Positions 26,849 through 34,288 of a stretch of 64,000 bases of DNA are shown in pieces. Positions within the stretch are counted from its first letter, which is position 1. Every line of letters starts with the position of its first letter. Position numbers and translations under genes: made by a program. The DNA is taken from assembly GCA_963753195.1 (NCBI GenBank), contig CAVWBH010000003.1, forward strand, positions 1 through 64,000, given 5' to 3'. The notes below the pieces were generated by a model that saw only the letters and a list, made by a program, of their open reading frames with translations, was not told the origin of the DNA and did no database searches. Source of the stretch: Palsa-504 sp963753195 (GTDB lineage Bacteria > Actinomycetota > Actinomycetes > Streptosporangiales > Streptosporangiaceae).

Positions 26849-27691
26849 TCAGGCGTCGCGGCGGCGCAGCCGCCAGGCGGCCAGACCGGTCAGGACGACC
26901 GCGTACCCGCACAGGACCGCGAAGCCGTTCCAAGGACTCAGCTGCTGGCCGCCGAACAGCTGCCCGGCTCCCCATAGGGCCCCGCCGGCGTTTGACGGCA
27001 GGTAGGGCGCGAACCCCTGGATGCTGTGCGGAAGGTAGGCCGTGACGATCGGCATCACGAAGAACACGGCGGCGAACACCGACAGGCCGGCTGCGGTCCG
27101 CCGGAGCAGGGCGCCCAGGGCCAGGCCGATGACGGCGATGACGGCCAAGTACACCGAGACGCCCGCCACTTCCCGCAGCACACCCGGGTCGGTCAGCGAG
27201 ATGGCCGAACCGCCCCGGGAGGACTCCAGGGCCGATGTCACGAAGAACTCGGCCACCGCGGCGAGCAGGCTCAGGGGCAGCACCAGGCCCACCAGCACGA
27301 TCAGCTTCGCCCAGAGCACCGGAAGCCGGGACGGCACGACAGCCAGCGTGGCGCGGATCATCCCGGTGGCGTATTCGCCGCTGAACAGCAGCACGCCGAG
27401 CACGCCGAGCACCAGCTGGGCGATCACGACGCCGGCCAGGCTGACCGCCACCCCGCCCGCGGCCGAATTGCTGGCCGAGATCTTGTACGGCGCCCCGGAC
27501 CCCGCTATCGCGGCCCCCAGGCCGACGATCAGCAGGACCGCGAGAAGCCCGCACCACCAGGTCGAACGCAGGGCCCGCAGCTTGGTCCACTCCGAGCGGA
27601 CGACGCGGACCTGGGTCACTGGTCTGGCTGCTGTCGGCGGGGACGTCGCCCCCTGAGTCGACACGGCCACGGTCTGCAGGACGGCGCTCAT
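26849..27691 (-). CDS. ABC transporter permease (ABC-2 type)
   Basis: A 280-aa membrane protein with six hydrophobic segments. After a polar N-terminus comes VRSEWTKLRALRSTWW, the usual start of ABC-2 permeases, and LLFSGEYATGMIRATLAVVP, a conserved cytoplasmic loop. It overlaps the ATPase gene by 4 bp (ATGA). Together they form an exporter or membrane-protein complex of unknown substrate. It converges on the LuxR gene. Confidence 0.9.
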   Translation of the reverse strand: MSAVLQTVAVSTQGATSPPTAARPVTQVRVVRSEWTKLRALRSTWWCGLLAVLLIVGLGAAIAGSGAPYKISASNSAAGGVAVSLAGVVIAQLVLGVLGVLLFSGEYATGMIRATLAVVPSRLPVLWAKLIVLVGLVLPLSLLAAVAEFFVTSALESSRGGSAISLTDPGVLREVAGVSVYLAVIAVIGLALGALLRRTAAGLSVFAAVFFVMPIVTAYLPHSIQGFAPYLPSNAGGALWGAGQLFGGQQLSPWNGFAVLCGYAVVLTGLAAWRLRRRDA

Positions 27692-28599
27692 CGCGTCGCT
27701 CCGGCGTGGTACTCGATGCTGTCCTGGGTCACTTGCATGAAGGCCTCTTCCAGTGATGCGTGGGTGGGGGTGAGCTCGTAGACGGGCAGGTGAGCCCGCC
27801 AGGCCGCCGTCCCGATCTGCTCGGCGGTGGTACCGGACACGCGCAGCAGGTCCGTTCCGTCATTAATCACCGCGACACCTGCGCCGGCCAGCAGCTGGCC
27901 GAGGCGCACGGTTTCCGGAGTGCGGACGAGGATGTCACCCGCGGTGGCGCGGCCGGTGAACTCCTCGACGCTCGTCTCGCTGAGGAGCCGGCCGCGGCCC
28001 AGCACCACCAGCCGGGTCGCCGTCTGCGCCATCTCGCTCATCAGGTGCGAGGAGACGAAGACCGTCCGGCCTTCGGCGGCGAGCGACTTGAGCAGCAGCC
28101 GGATCCAGCGCACGCCGTCCGGGTCCAGGCCGTTGACGGGCTCGTCCAGCACCACGGTCTGCGGCTGGCCCAGCAGCGCCGCGGCCACGCCCAGGCGCTG
28201 GCCCATGCCGAGGGAGAAACCGCCGGCCCGTTGCCCCGCGACCTCGCCCAGCCCGGCCAGCTCGATCACCTCATCAACCCGGCGGCGGCCGATGCCGGCC
28301 GTCCGCGCGAGCGCCAGCAGGTTGTTGCGGGCCGACAGGCCCGGGTGGACGGACCGCGCGTCCAGCAGGATGCCGAGCTCGGACATGGGAGCGGCCGCCC
28401 CCGGATAGTGCTTGCCGTTGACCCGCACCGTCCCGCTGGTCGGCCGGTCCAGCCCGGCGATCATCCGCATGGTGGTGGATTTGCCCGCTCCGTTCGGCCC
28501 GAGGAAGCCGGTCACCACGCCCGGCTCCACCACGAAGCTCAGCCGGTCGACGGCGGTCTTGTCCCCGTATCGTTTGGTCAGGCCGTCAATCTCGATCAT
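27688..28599 (-). CDS. ABC transporter ATP-binding protein
   Basis: A 303-aa ATPase. Walker A GPNGAGKST is at ~34-42, the signature FSLGMGQRLG at ~128-137, and Walker B VVLDEPVNGLDPDG and the H-loop VSSHLMSEMA follow. The C-terminal ~90 residues form the extension common in DrrA/CcmA-like exporters. It lies 31 bp after the DUF4386 gene stop and overlaps the permease gene. A close paralogue is encoded at 61863-62801. Confidence 0.93.
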   Translation of the reverse strand: MIEIDGLTKRYGDKTAVDRLSFVVEPGVVTGFLGPNGAGKSTTMRMIAGLDRPTSGTVRVNGKHYPGAAAPMSELGILLDARSVHPGLSARNNLLALARTAGIGRRRVDEVIELAGLGEVAGQRAGGFSLGMGQRLGVAAALLGQPQTVVLDEPVNGLDPDGVRWIRLLLKSLAAEGRTVFVSSHLMSEMAQTATRLVVLGRGRLLSETSVEEFTGRATAGDILVRTPETVRLGQLLAGAGVAVINDGTDLLRVSGTTAEQIGTAAWRAHLPVYELTPTHASLEEAFMQVTQDSIEYHAGATR

Positions 28600-28630
28600 G
28601 TTCGTTTCCCTTCACCAGTCGTGTCGATGG

Positions 28631-29431
28631 TTAGGCGGCGATGCCGCGTCCGGCGGGCGGCGCGGCGGCCGCGGCGATTTCGGCGGTGATGGGGCAGGGC
28701 CTGAAGCCTTTGGCCACTAGCCATACGCCCAGCGAGAACTCCCAGGCCGCCACCGGGAGTGCGGCGAACAGGGGGGAGCCCAGCTTGATGCCGCCGAGCA
28801 GCGTGGCGAATACGGAGGCGATGAGCAGGGGGGCTCCGATGAGTCCCAGCGCGGGAATGATGCGGGGCACGAGGCGGGAGCGGTACAGCAAGGAGCCCAG
28901 CAGCAGGGCGTTGATGCCCGGCATGAGGCTCTGGCTGAGCAGGAACGTCCAGTTGTAGACCGCGACGTGCGACGCGCCGGCGGTGACCAGGGCGGCCGCA
29001 TTGGCCCCGGCCGCTGCACCCAGGTCCTGGCGCAGGGTCACCAGCGACAGGAGGCTGACGACACCGGTGAAGATCAGGGCGGCTTCCAGGACGCGGGCGG
29101 TGACAAAGCCCAGCGCGACGCCTTCGTTCTGCCGCTTGACCACCGGGTACAGGGTGACGGCGGTGCCGATGCCGGCCAGGGCGACGATCACCTCGAGGAA
29201 GCCGCCCACGAGCACCGGAGTGTGGGAGCCGGAGCCGAGGATCCAGTCCCGGTGGTTCTTCACCGGGCCGTAGAGGGCGAGGGTGGGGATCGAGACGAAG
29301 GTGATCAGGTAGAACACGCCGGCGGTTAGCGCAGTCCTGCGCATTTTGTCCATCGGCGCGCGCTTCGTGGCCGCGGTTCGCTCGGTTGTCATGGTTGTCA
29401 TGGTTGTCGTGGTTGGCAGGGTGGCGGCCAT
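28631..29431 (-). CDS. DUF4386 membrane protein
   Basis: A 266-aa polytopic membrane protein. After a Thr/Met-rich N-terminus it shows the DUF4386 pattern: RRTALTAGVFYLITFVSIPT, TPVLVGGFLEVIVALAGIGTA split by loops, and later ALLLGSLLYRSRLVPR. About six helices. The ATG at 29431 has an upstream GAGG. It is the first gene of a three-gene operon with the ABC exporter and is divergent from the SARP gene. Its function is unknown. Confidence 0.85.
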   Translation of the reverse strand: MAATLPTTTTMTTMTTERTAATKRAPMDKMRRTALTAGVFYLITFVSIPTLALYGPVKNHRDWILGSGSHTPVLVGGFLEVIVALAGIGTAVTLYPVVKRQNEGVALGFVTARVLEAALIFTGVVSLLSLVTLRQDLGAAAGANAAALVTAGASHVAVYNWTFLLSQSLMPGINALLLGSLLYRSRLVPRIIPALGLIGAPLLIASVFATLLGGIKLGSPLFAALPVAAWEFSLGVWLVAKGFRPCPITAEIAAAAAPPAGRGIAA

Positions 29432-29494
29432 GTCGGTCTCCTCGAGCTGAGTGGTCCTGGCTGGTTCTTCTAGATGGCAGCCTGCGCCCGGCGG

Positions 29495-29522
29495 CTGAGG
29501 CGGCACTGTCGCGGCGCTGAGG
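29495..29522 (-). promoter_or_regulatory. SARP-type direct repeats upstream of DUF4386-ABC operon
   Basis: On the minus strand CCTCAG occurs at 29517-29522 and again at 29495-29500, exactly 22 bp apart. The midpoint at 11 bp reads CGACAG, a degenerate third copy. SARP regulators bind heptamer-like direct repeats with an 11-bp period on one face of DNA just before the -10 element. The same word, three times at 11 bp, lies after the SARP gene at 32772-32799. Confidence 0.6.
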
Positions 29523-29541
29523 CCGGACCTATGGTGGCCTC

Positions 29542-32500
29542 ATGCAGGTACGGCTGTTCGGCGAGCTTGAAGCGGAGCAAGCGGGCGTGCCGGTGCCGGT
29601 CCACGGGGCCAAGCAGCGGGCCCTCCTGGCCCTGCTGGCCCTGCGGGCGGGTCAGCCGGTCAGCGCCGACCAGCTGATTGACGCGCTGTGGGGTGACGGG
29701 CAGGCGGCCCACCCGGCCAACGCCCTTCAGGCCCAGATCGGCCAGCTGCGCCGCACCCTCGGTGCGGCTGCGGTCATCACCACCGGCGCCGGCTATGCCC
29801 TTGATGTCGGTCCGGATGATGTCGACGCGGCCCGTTTTGAGCAGCTGGTGGCCAAGGGACGGCGCCTGTTTGAGGAGGGGGAGATAGCGCTCGCCTCAAC
29901 GGCGCTGGGCGAAGCGCTACGGCTGCGACGGGGGGAGCCGCTCACCGAGTTCGCGTACTCAGGCTTCGCTGATGCCGAACGAGCGCGGCTGGAAGAGCTG
30001 CTGCTGGTGGCGATCGAGACCCGTGCGGAAGCCGACCTGATACTGGGCCGTCAGGGCGAGCTCGTTGGCGAACTGGAGGCGTTGTGCCGGGAGCACCCGC
30101 TGCGCGAGCGGCTGCGGGAACTGCTCATGCTCGCCCTCTACCGGGCCGGCCGCCAGGCCGAGGCGCTGCGCGCCTACACCGAGGCACGTGACTATCTGGT
30201 CGGCGAGCTGGGGATTGACCCAGGTCCGGCCCTGCGCGAACTCGAGGCCCGTATCCTGGCCCAGGACCCATCACTCGGCGCAGCCAGCCCGGCCGGTTTC
30301 CAGGCGGTTCCGGCGCCGGTGGCAACGGGCAACCTGCGGGAGCAATTGAGCAGCTTCGTCGGTCGCAGCGCGGAACTCGAGGAGCTGAGCGAGGCAGTCC
30401 GCTCTGGCCGGCTGGTCACGCTGATCGGTCCCGGTGGGGTGGGCAAGACCCGGCTGGCGGTAGAGGCGGCCGCCACGCTGCGCCAGGAGCACCGGGACGG
30501 GACCTGGCTGGTCGAGTTCGCGAGCGTCACCGAGCCTGACGGGGTTGCGCCGGCGGTGGCCGGCGCACTCGGGGCGGCCACCGCCGGCCTCATGGGACCG
30601 TCTTCGCCGGACTCGACGGTGGAGCTCATCGTGCGCTACCTGGCCGGGCGGTCGCTTCTGGTCGTCCTCGACAACTGCGAACACGTGATCGACCAGGCGG
30701 CCGCCCTGGCCGAGACACTGGCCGGAACGGTGCCCGGTCTCCGGCTGATCGCGACGAGCCGCGAGCCGCTCGGCGTCCCCGGCGAAGTGCTGGTGCCCGT
30801 AGGCCCATTGGCCCTGCCGGCCGCAGTCGAGCTGTTCGTCGATCGCGCTCGGGCGGTGCGACCCGGATTTACCGCAGACGGGCACACCCGTCCTGTCATC
30901 AACGACATCTGCCGCCGGCTGGACGGCCTGCCCCTTGCTGTCGAACTGGCCGCCGCCCGCCTTCGTTCCCTGACCGTGGTCACCCTGGCGGAACGGCTCG
31001 ACGACCGCTTCCGGCTGCTCACCGTGGGGGCCCGCACTGCCCTGCCCCGCCAGCAGACCCTTCGGGCGGTGGTGGACTGGAGCTACGACCTGCTGTTCGA
31101 GGACGAGCGCCGCCTGTTCGCCCGGCTGTCGGTCTTCGCCGGAGGCTGCGACCTGGACGCCGCCGAGGCGGTCTGCGCCGACGACCATGTGCCGGCGGGC
31201 GAGATCCTCGACGTTGTGAGCCGGCTGGTCGACAAGTCCCTCGTCGCCGCCCCCAACGCCGGTCCTGACGCCCGGTTCACTCAGCTCCAGACGCTGTGGC
31301 AGTACGGCCGGGACCGCCTTGATGAATCCGGCGAAGTTGACGCCCTGTGCGCCAGGCACGGCGCGTATTTCCGGCAGATGGCCGAGGACGCCCACGAGGG
31401 TCTGCGAGGCGCGACCGGGCCGATGTGGCGGGAACGCCTCACCTCGGAACTGGGCAACCTGCGGGCCGCGCTCGACTGGTTCATCGCCAGAGGCGATGCC
31501 GATGCGGCGCTGTCCCTGGCGTCGGGGATGGCCTGGCTGTGGTTCATCAACACCGACGTGGTCGAAGGAGCACGCTGGCTTGGCGACGCGCTCGGCGCGC
31601 CGGGGCCGCGCCGCCCTGAACTGGCCGCGACGGCCCAGGTCTTGCACGGCTATTTCGTATGCGGCTATTTCGTGGGCATCGCGCTAAGCCCAGCGGCGGC
31701 TGTGCTCGAATGCGAAGAGGCGGTCGCCGCCTTGACGACCAGCGACGATCGGGTTCGTCGAGCGGAGGCACTGGTGCTCTACGCCACGGTGCTGATGCGC
31801 GCACAGGAGTTCGGGCGATCTCTCGACGCGTTGAGCGAGGCGCACGATCTGCTGGAACCGGCGATACACGGCTGGCAGCTGGCCCTGCACGACTTGATCG
31901 TCGCCTGGAACCTGGCATCGTTGGGGCGGCTCGATGACGCGGCGCCGGCCGCCCACTCGAGTGTCACGCGCTTCGACGCGCAAGGAGAGGTCTGGTTGCC
32001 TGTCGACTCGCTGAGCATCCTTGCTCTCATCGCCGAAGCCCAAGGCGACCTCGATAGTGCGTCGGCGGCCTGCGAAGCGCTCTTGGAGCGAAGCCGCGCA
32101 GCGGGGCAGCGCGGTTATGTGCTGTTCAGTCTCCTCCATCTGGCCGCCCTGCGAGGCAGGCAAGGCGACGACGCCGCGGCCGACGGCCTGTATGAGGAGG
32201 CGATTGCGTACAGCTTCAACCCGTCGGTGTCGGCCGACGCGATGGTCGGTCAAGCGGCGGCTGTTCGCCGGCTCGGCGACCTGACGCGGGCGCGGGCGCT
32301 GCTCGATGCGGCAGGCAGCTACTACCGAGACCTGGACCTACCCGCCGGCCAGACCGCCGTGCTCGCTGGCCTGGTGTGGTGGGCAGTCAGCGCGGGCCAG
32401 GCCGAGGACGCGATGGTCTTTGCCGAGGACGCAGCCCAGGCCGCCGCAGCCAGCGGGGATTCGGCAATACGACTGCTCGCCGAGACCGCCGTAGCCGCGG

Positions 32501-32709
32501 TCAGGGCGCTCGCCGACCCGACCCGCCCCAATGTCGAGGTCTTGGTCGCGCTCGCTCAGCAGCGCGCCCGGAGTTTGTCGTACCGCAGTCTCACCAGTTT
32601 CACCGACGAGCCGGATGTCACCGCGCTCGCAGCCCGCCTCACGCTTCCGGGTCGCTCCGCGGAGACTCGGCGAGGATGGCCGCCGCGGGCCGGTTCGGCA
32701 CCCTCCTGA
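29542..32709 (+). CDS. AfsR/SARP-type regulator with NB-ARC ATPase and TPR repeats
   Basis: A 1055-aa multidomain regulator. Residues ~1-90 form an OmpR-like winged helix (MQVRLFGELEAEQAGVPVPV, then LIDALWGD). The BTAD domain is at ~95-240. An NB-ARC/STAND ATPase follows: Walker A GPGGVGKTRLA at ~296-306 and Walker B LLVVLDNCEHV at ~371-381, with TSREPLGVPGE after. The C-terminal ~400 residues are TPR-like helices. Such proteins switch on nearby operons after ATP-dependent assembly. The CCTCAG repeats on both sides of the gene are its probable targets. Confidence 0.92.
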   Translation: MQVRLFGELEAEQAGVPVPVHGAKQRALLALLALRAGQPVSADQLIDALWGDGQAAHPANALQAQIGQLRRTLGAAAVITTGAGYALDVGPDDVDAARFEQLVAKGRRLFEEGEIALASTALGEALRLRRGEPLTEFAYSGFADAERARLEELLLVAIETRAEADLILGRQGELVGELEALCREHPLRERLRELLMLALYRAGRQAEALRAYTEARDYLVGELGIDPGPALRELEARILAQDPSLGAASPAGFQAVPAPVATGNLREQLSSFVGRSAELEELSEAVRSGRLVTLIGPGGVGKTRLAVEAAATLRQEHRDGTWLVEFASVTEPDGVAPAVAGALGAATAGLMGPSSPDSTVELIVRYLAGRSLLVVLDNCEHVIDQAAALAETLAGTVPGLRLIATSREPLGVPGEVLVPVGPLALPAAVELFVDRARAVRPGFTADGHTRPVINDICRRLDGLPLAVELAAARLRSLTVVTLAERLDDRFRLLTVGARTALPRQQTLRAVVDWSYDLLFEDERRLFARLSVFAGGCDLDAAEAVCADDHVPAGEILDVVSRLVDKSLVAAPNAGPDARFTQLQTLWQYGRDRLDESGEVDALCARHGAYFRQMAEDAHEGLRGATGPMWRERLTSELGNLRAALDWFIARGDADAALSLASGMAWLWFINTDVVEGARWLGDALGAPGPRRPELAATAQVLHGYFVCGYFVGIALSPAAAVLECEEAVAALTTSDDRVRRAEALVLYATVLMRAQEFGRSLDALSEAHDLLEPAIHGWQLALHDLIVAWNLASLGRLDDAAPAAHSSVTRFDAQGEVWLPVDSLSILALIAEAQGDLDSASAACEALLERSRAAGQRGYVLFSLLHLAALRGRQGDDAAADGLYEEAIAYSFNPSVSADAMVGQAAAVRRLGDLTRARALLDAAGSYYRDLDLPAGQTAVLAGLVWWAVSAGQAEDAMVFAEDAAQAAAASGDSAIRLLAETAVAAVRALADPTRPNVEVLVALAQQRARSLSYRSLTSFTDEPDVTALAARLTLPGRSAETRRGWPPRAGSAPS

Positions 32710-32771
32710 GGCCTTGGGCGCCATCCGCTACGAACGGGAAGCCGCAGCGGCAATTTCCTCGCGGCGGTTGA

Positions 32772-32799
32772 CCTCAGTGTCACCTCAGCGTCGCCTCAG
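32772..32799 (+). promoter_or_regulatory. Three CCTCAG direct repeats with an 11-bp period
   Basis: CCTCAG begins at 32772, 32783 and 32794, each exactly 11 bp apart (units acctcagtgtc, acctcagcgtc, gcctcaggccg). This is the classic layout of a SARP operator. It ends 23 bp before the ATG at 32823 and about 60 bp after the SARP stop codon. The matching word upstream of the DUF4386 operon makes chance unlikely. Confidence 0.65.
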
Positions 32800-32822
32800 G
32801 CCGGCCAGGCAAGCTGGGATTC

Positions 32823-33311
32823 ATGCAGCCCGCACAAGGTCAGCCCGTCAGCCAGCATGATCACCTGGACGCCCGCGGGCCCGCCGTTGAGGACCACGGC
32901 CGCGCGGTCACCGCAAGCTTGCAGGCCGCGACGTGGTACCGGCAGGCACAGCGAGCCATTGACCACCGCCGGGCCACTGCAGCGCTGCGCCACGCCGTCG
33001 AAGCCGACCCGGCGTTCGAGCTCGCCCTCGCCGACCTCGACGCCATGACCGGGACCTCAGGCCAGCATCGCAGCCGGGGGCAGATGAACTGGGAACGCCA
33101 CCACATCGAGGTCGTCCGCACCGCGGCCTCCGGCAACGCCAGGCGAGCCGCCGACCTGCTCCGCGAGCACCTCGCTGGCGTCGGGTGCGATCCTCTCGCC
33201 TTCCGGATCGTGGCCCAGGCGCTACAGCCGGTGGGAATGGACGATGACTTCGAAGACCTCGCAGCCCGACTCCCAGATTGCCACCCAACCCGATGGCCGA
33301 GCTCGCCATGA
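32823..33311 (+). CDS. TPR-like protein, possibly truncated
   Basis: A 162-aa helical protein. Residues ~30-75 (ATWYRQAQRAIDHRRATAAL, then HAVEADPAFELALADLDAM) form a TPR pair. Later WERHHIEVVRTAASGNARRA and LLREHLAGVGCDPLAFRIV resemble the TPR38-like family, whose members, from memory, are longer. The frame ends RWPSSP soon after, so the 3' part may be lost. It lies just after the SARP-type repeats and is a candidate target of the regulator. Confidence 0.58.
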   Translation: MQPAQGQPVSQHDHLDARGPAVEDHGRAVTASLQAATWYRQAQRAIDHRRATAALRHAVEADPAFELALADLDAMTGTSGQHRSRGQMNWERHHIEVVRTAASGNARRAADLLREHLAGVGCDPLAFRIVAQALQPVGMDDDFEDLAARLPDCHPTRWPSSP

Positions 33312-33338
33312 CCGCCTGCTTGCTGCCAGTCTTCAGGC

Positions 33339-33917
33339 TCACCAGCACCGACGGGGAGGAACCATGCGGCAGCAGCCATTCATCTGCGGGAGCTGTCCGG
33401 CCCAGGCCGCCGATACCGGGCGCCGGGATGCCTGACTGCCGCTGCCCGGTGACAGCCCCGGCGCAGACCGCCCGCTGGCACGCCTGTCAAACCGTACGGC
33501 GATCCTCCAAGCCGAAAGTATCGACACCTGCAGCAAGACGGCCGCGATGATCAGGATGAGCAAGCCCAGCGGTCGCCCGTTGTCCCCGACCCAGAGCGAC
33601 ACTGCGACCTGCGTACTCCACCACACCGCGATCGAGCCTATAACCGCCGCGGTCGTCTTCTTGTTACCCGATTTCCGGGTGGGCTGCGGCGGTACTCCGG
33701 TCAGGCCGACGGGGATGTCGGCGGTGAGGGCGGCCAGCTCCGCGCGGGTCCGCGACGTGAGCGCCGAGCCAACCCGCAGGTCGAACTCGTCCATGGCCAA
33801 CCGTCCTTGCACGAACGCGGCCTTGAGCAAGCCGATCGTCTGCTCGCGTTCTGCGTGCGACGCCCGCAGCTGGCTGCGGCCTCCCGTGCCTGCTATCTCG
33901 TCGCCCGGCTCTGCCAT
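33339..33917 (-). CDS. DUF1707 (SHOCT-like) membrane protein
   Basis: A 192-aa protein. Residues ~15-65 match DUF1707 (LRASHAEREQTIGLLKAAFV, GRLAMDEFDLRV, SRTRAELAALTADIP). Two or three hydrophobic segments follow (~82-105 and ~113-135), then a polar Arg/Ser-rich tail. The ATG at 33917 has a GAGAGG site. The DUF1707 segment is thought to be a short protein- or DNA-interaction module at the N-terminus of actinomycete membrane proteins. Confidence 0.85.
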   Translation of the reverse strand: MAEPGDEIAGTGGRSQLRASHAEREQTIGLLKAAFVQGRLAMDEFDLRVGSALTSRTRAELAALTADIPVGLTGVPPQPTRKSGNKKTTAAVIGSIAVWWSTQVAVSLWVGDNGRPLGLLILIIAAVLLQVSILSAWRIAVRFDRRASGRSAPGLSPGSGSQASRRPVSAAWAGQLPQMNGCCRMVPPRRCW

Positions 33918-34084
33918 CCCGGCACCTCTCCCACGAGCACAATCTACGGACAGCCTAGCGCGTTTGTCCGGTAGTGGCCCAGCTGGGATCTTCTGACGCC
34001 TAGATACCCGTATGGGTGTCCGGAGCCGTTCAGAACGGTCCGCCACCTCGGGCGCGTCTCGGCCTTTGACCTGCGGAGAAACGC

Positions 34085-34132
34085 GGAGCGGGCGACGGGA
34101 ATCGAACCCGCATGACCAGCTTGGAAGGCTGG
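34085..34132 (-). other. 48-bp duplicate of the 3' part of tRNA-Gly: attachment-site scar
   Basis: This block is identical over 48 bp to 40790-40837, the anticodon stem to 3' end of the tRNA-Gly gene. Just beyond 34132 the two diverge, so no tRNA can form here. Such partial tRNA copies mark attL/attR of elements integrated by tyrosine recombinases. A pair of 12-bp arm-like repeats follows at 34209. Confidence 0.7.
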
Positions 34133-34208
34133 TGACACATCCTGGCCGGCCACTCAATTCGCAGCCGTGACCAGGAGATATAACCTCTCGACTCCGTTGC
34201 GCTGCCTG

Positions 34209-34232
34209 TTTGGGTAGAAATTTGGGTAGAAA
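34209..34232. repeat. Tandem 12-bp repeat, possible integrase arm sites
   Basis: The sequence tttgggtagaaa occurs twice in tandem at 34209-34220 and 34221-34232, about 77 bp from the tRNA-derived core. Short direct repeats in this position are typical arm-type binding sites of tyrosine integrases. The sequence is AT-rich for the window. Confidence 0.6.
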
Positions 34233-34288
34233 ATCGCCGCTGCCCGGAATCCGTGGATGCTACTGCAGCGGTGCCGTGGTGGGACTTC

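Noticed and set aside
29460..33311. Biosynthetic gene cluster because of the SARP regulator
   Set aside because: No synthase, cyclase, tailoring or precursor gene lies nearby; the neighbours are an exporter, DUF4386 and TPR/DUF1707 proteins.
34085..34160. A second tRNA-Gly gene
   Set aside because: Only the anticodon arm, T arm and 3' acceptor half match; the D arm and 5' acceptor strand are absent, so no cloverleaf forms.
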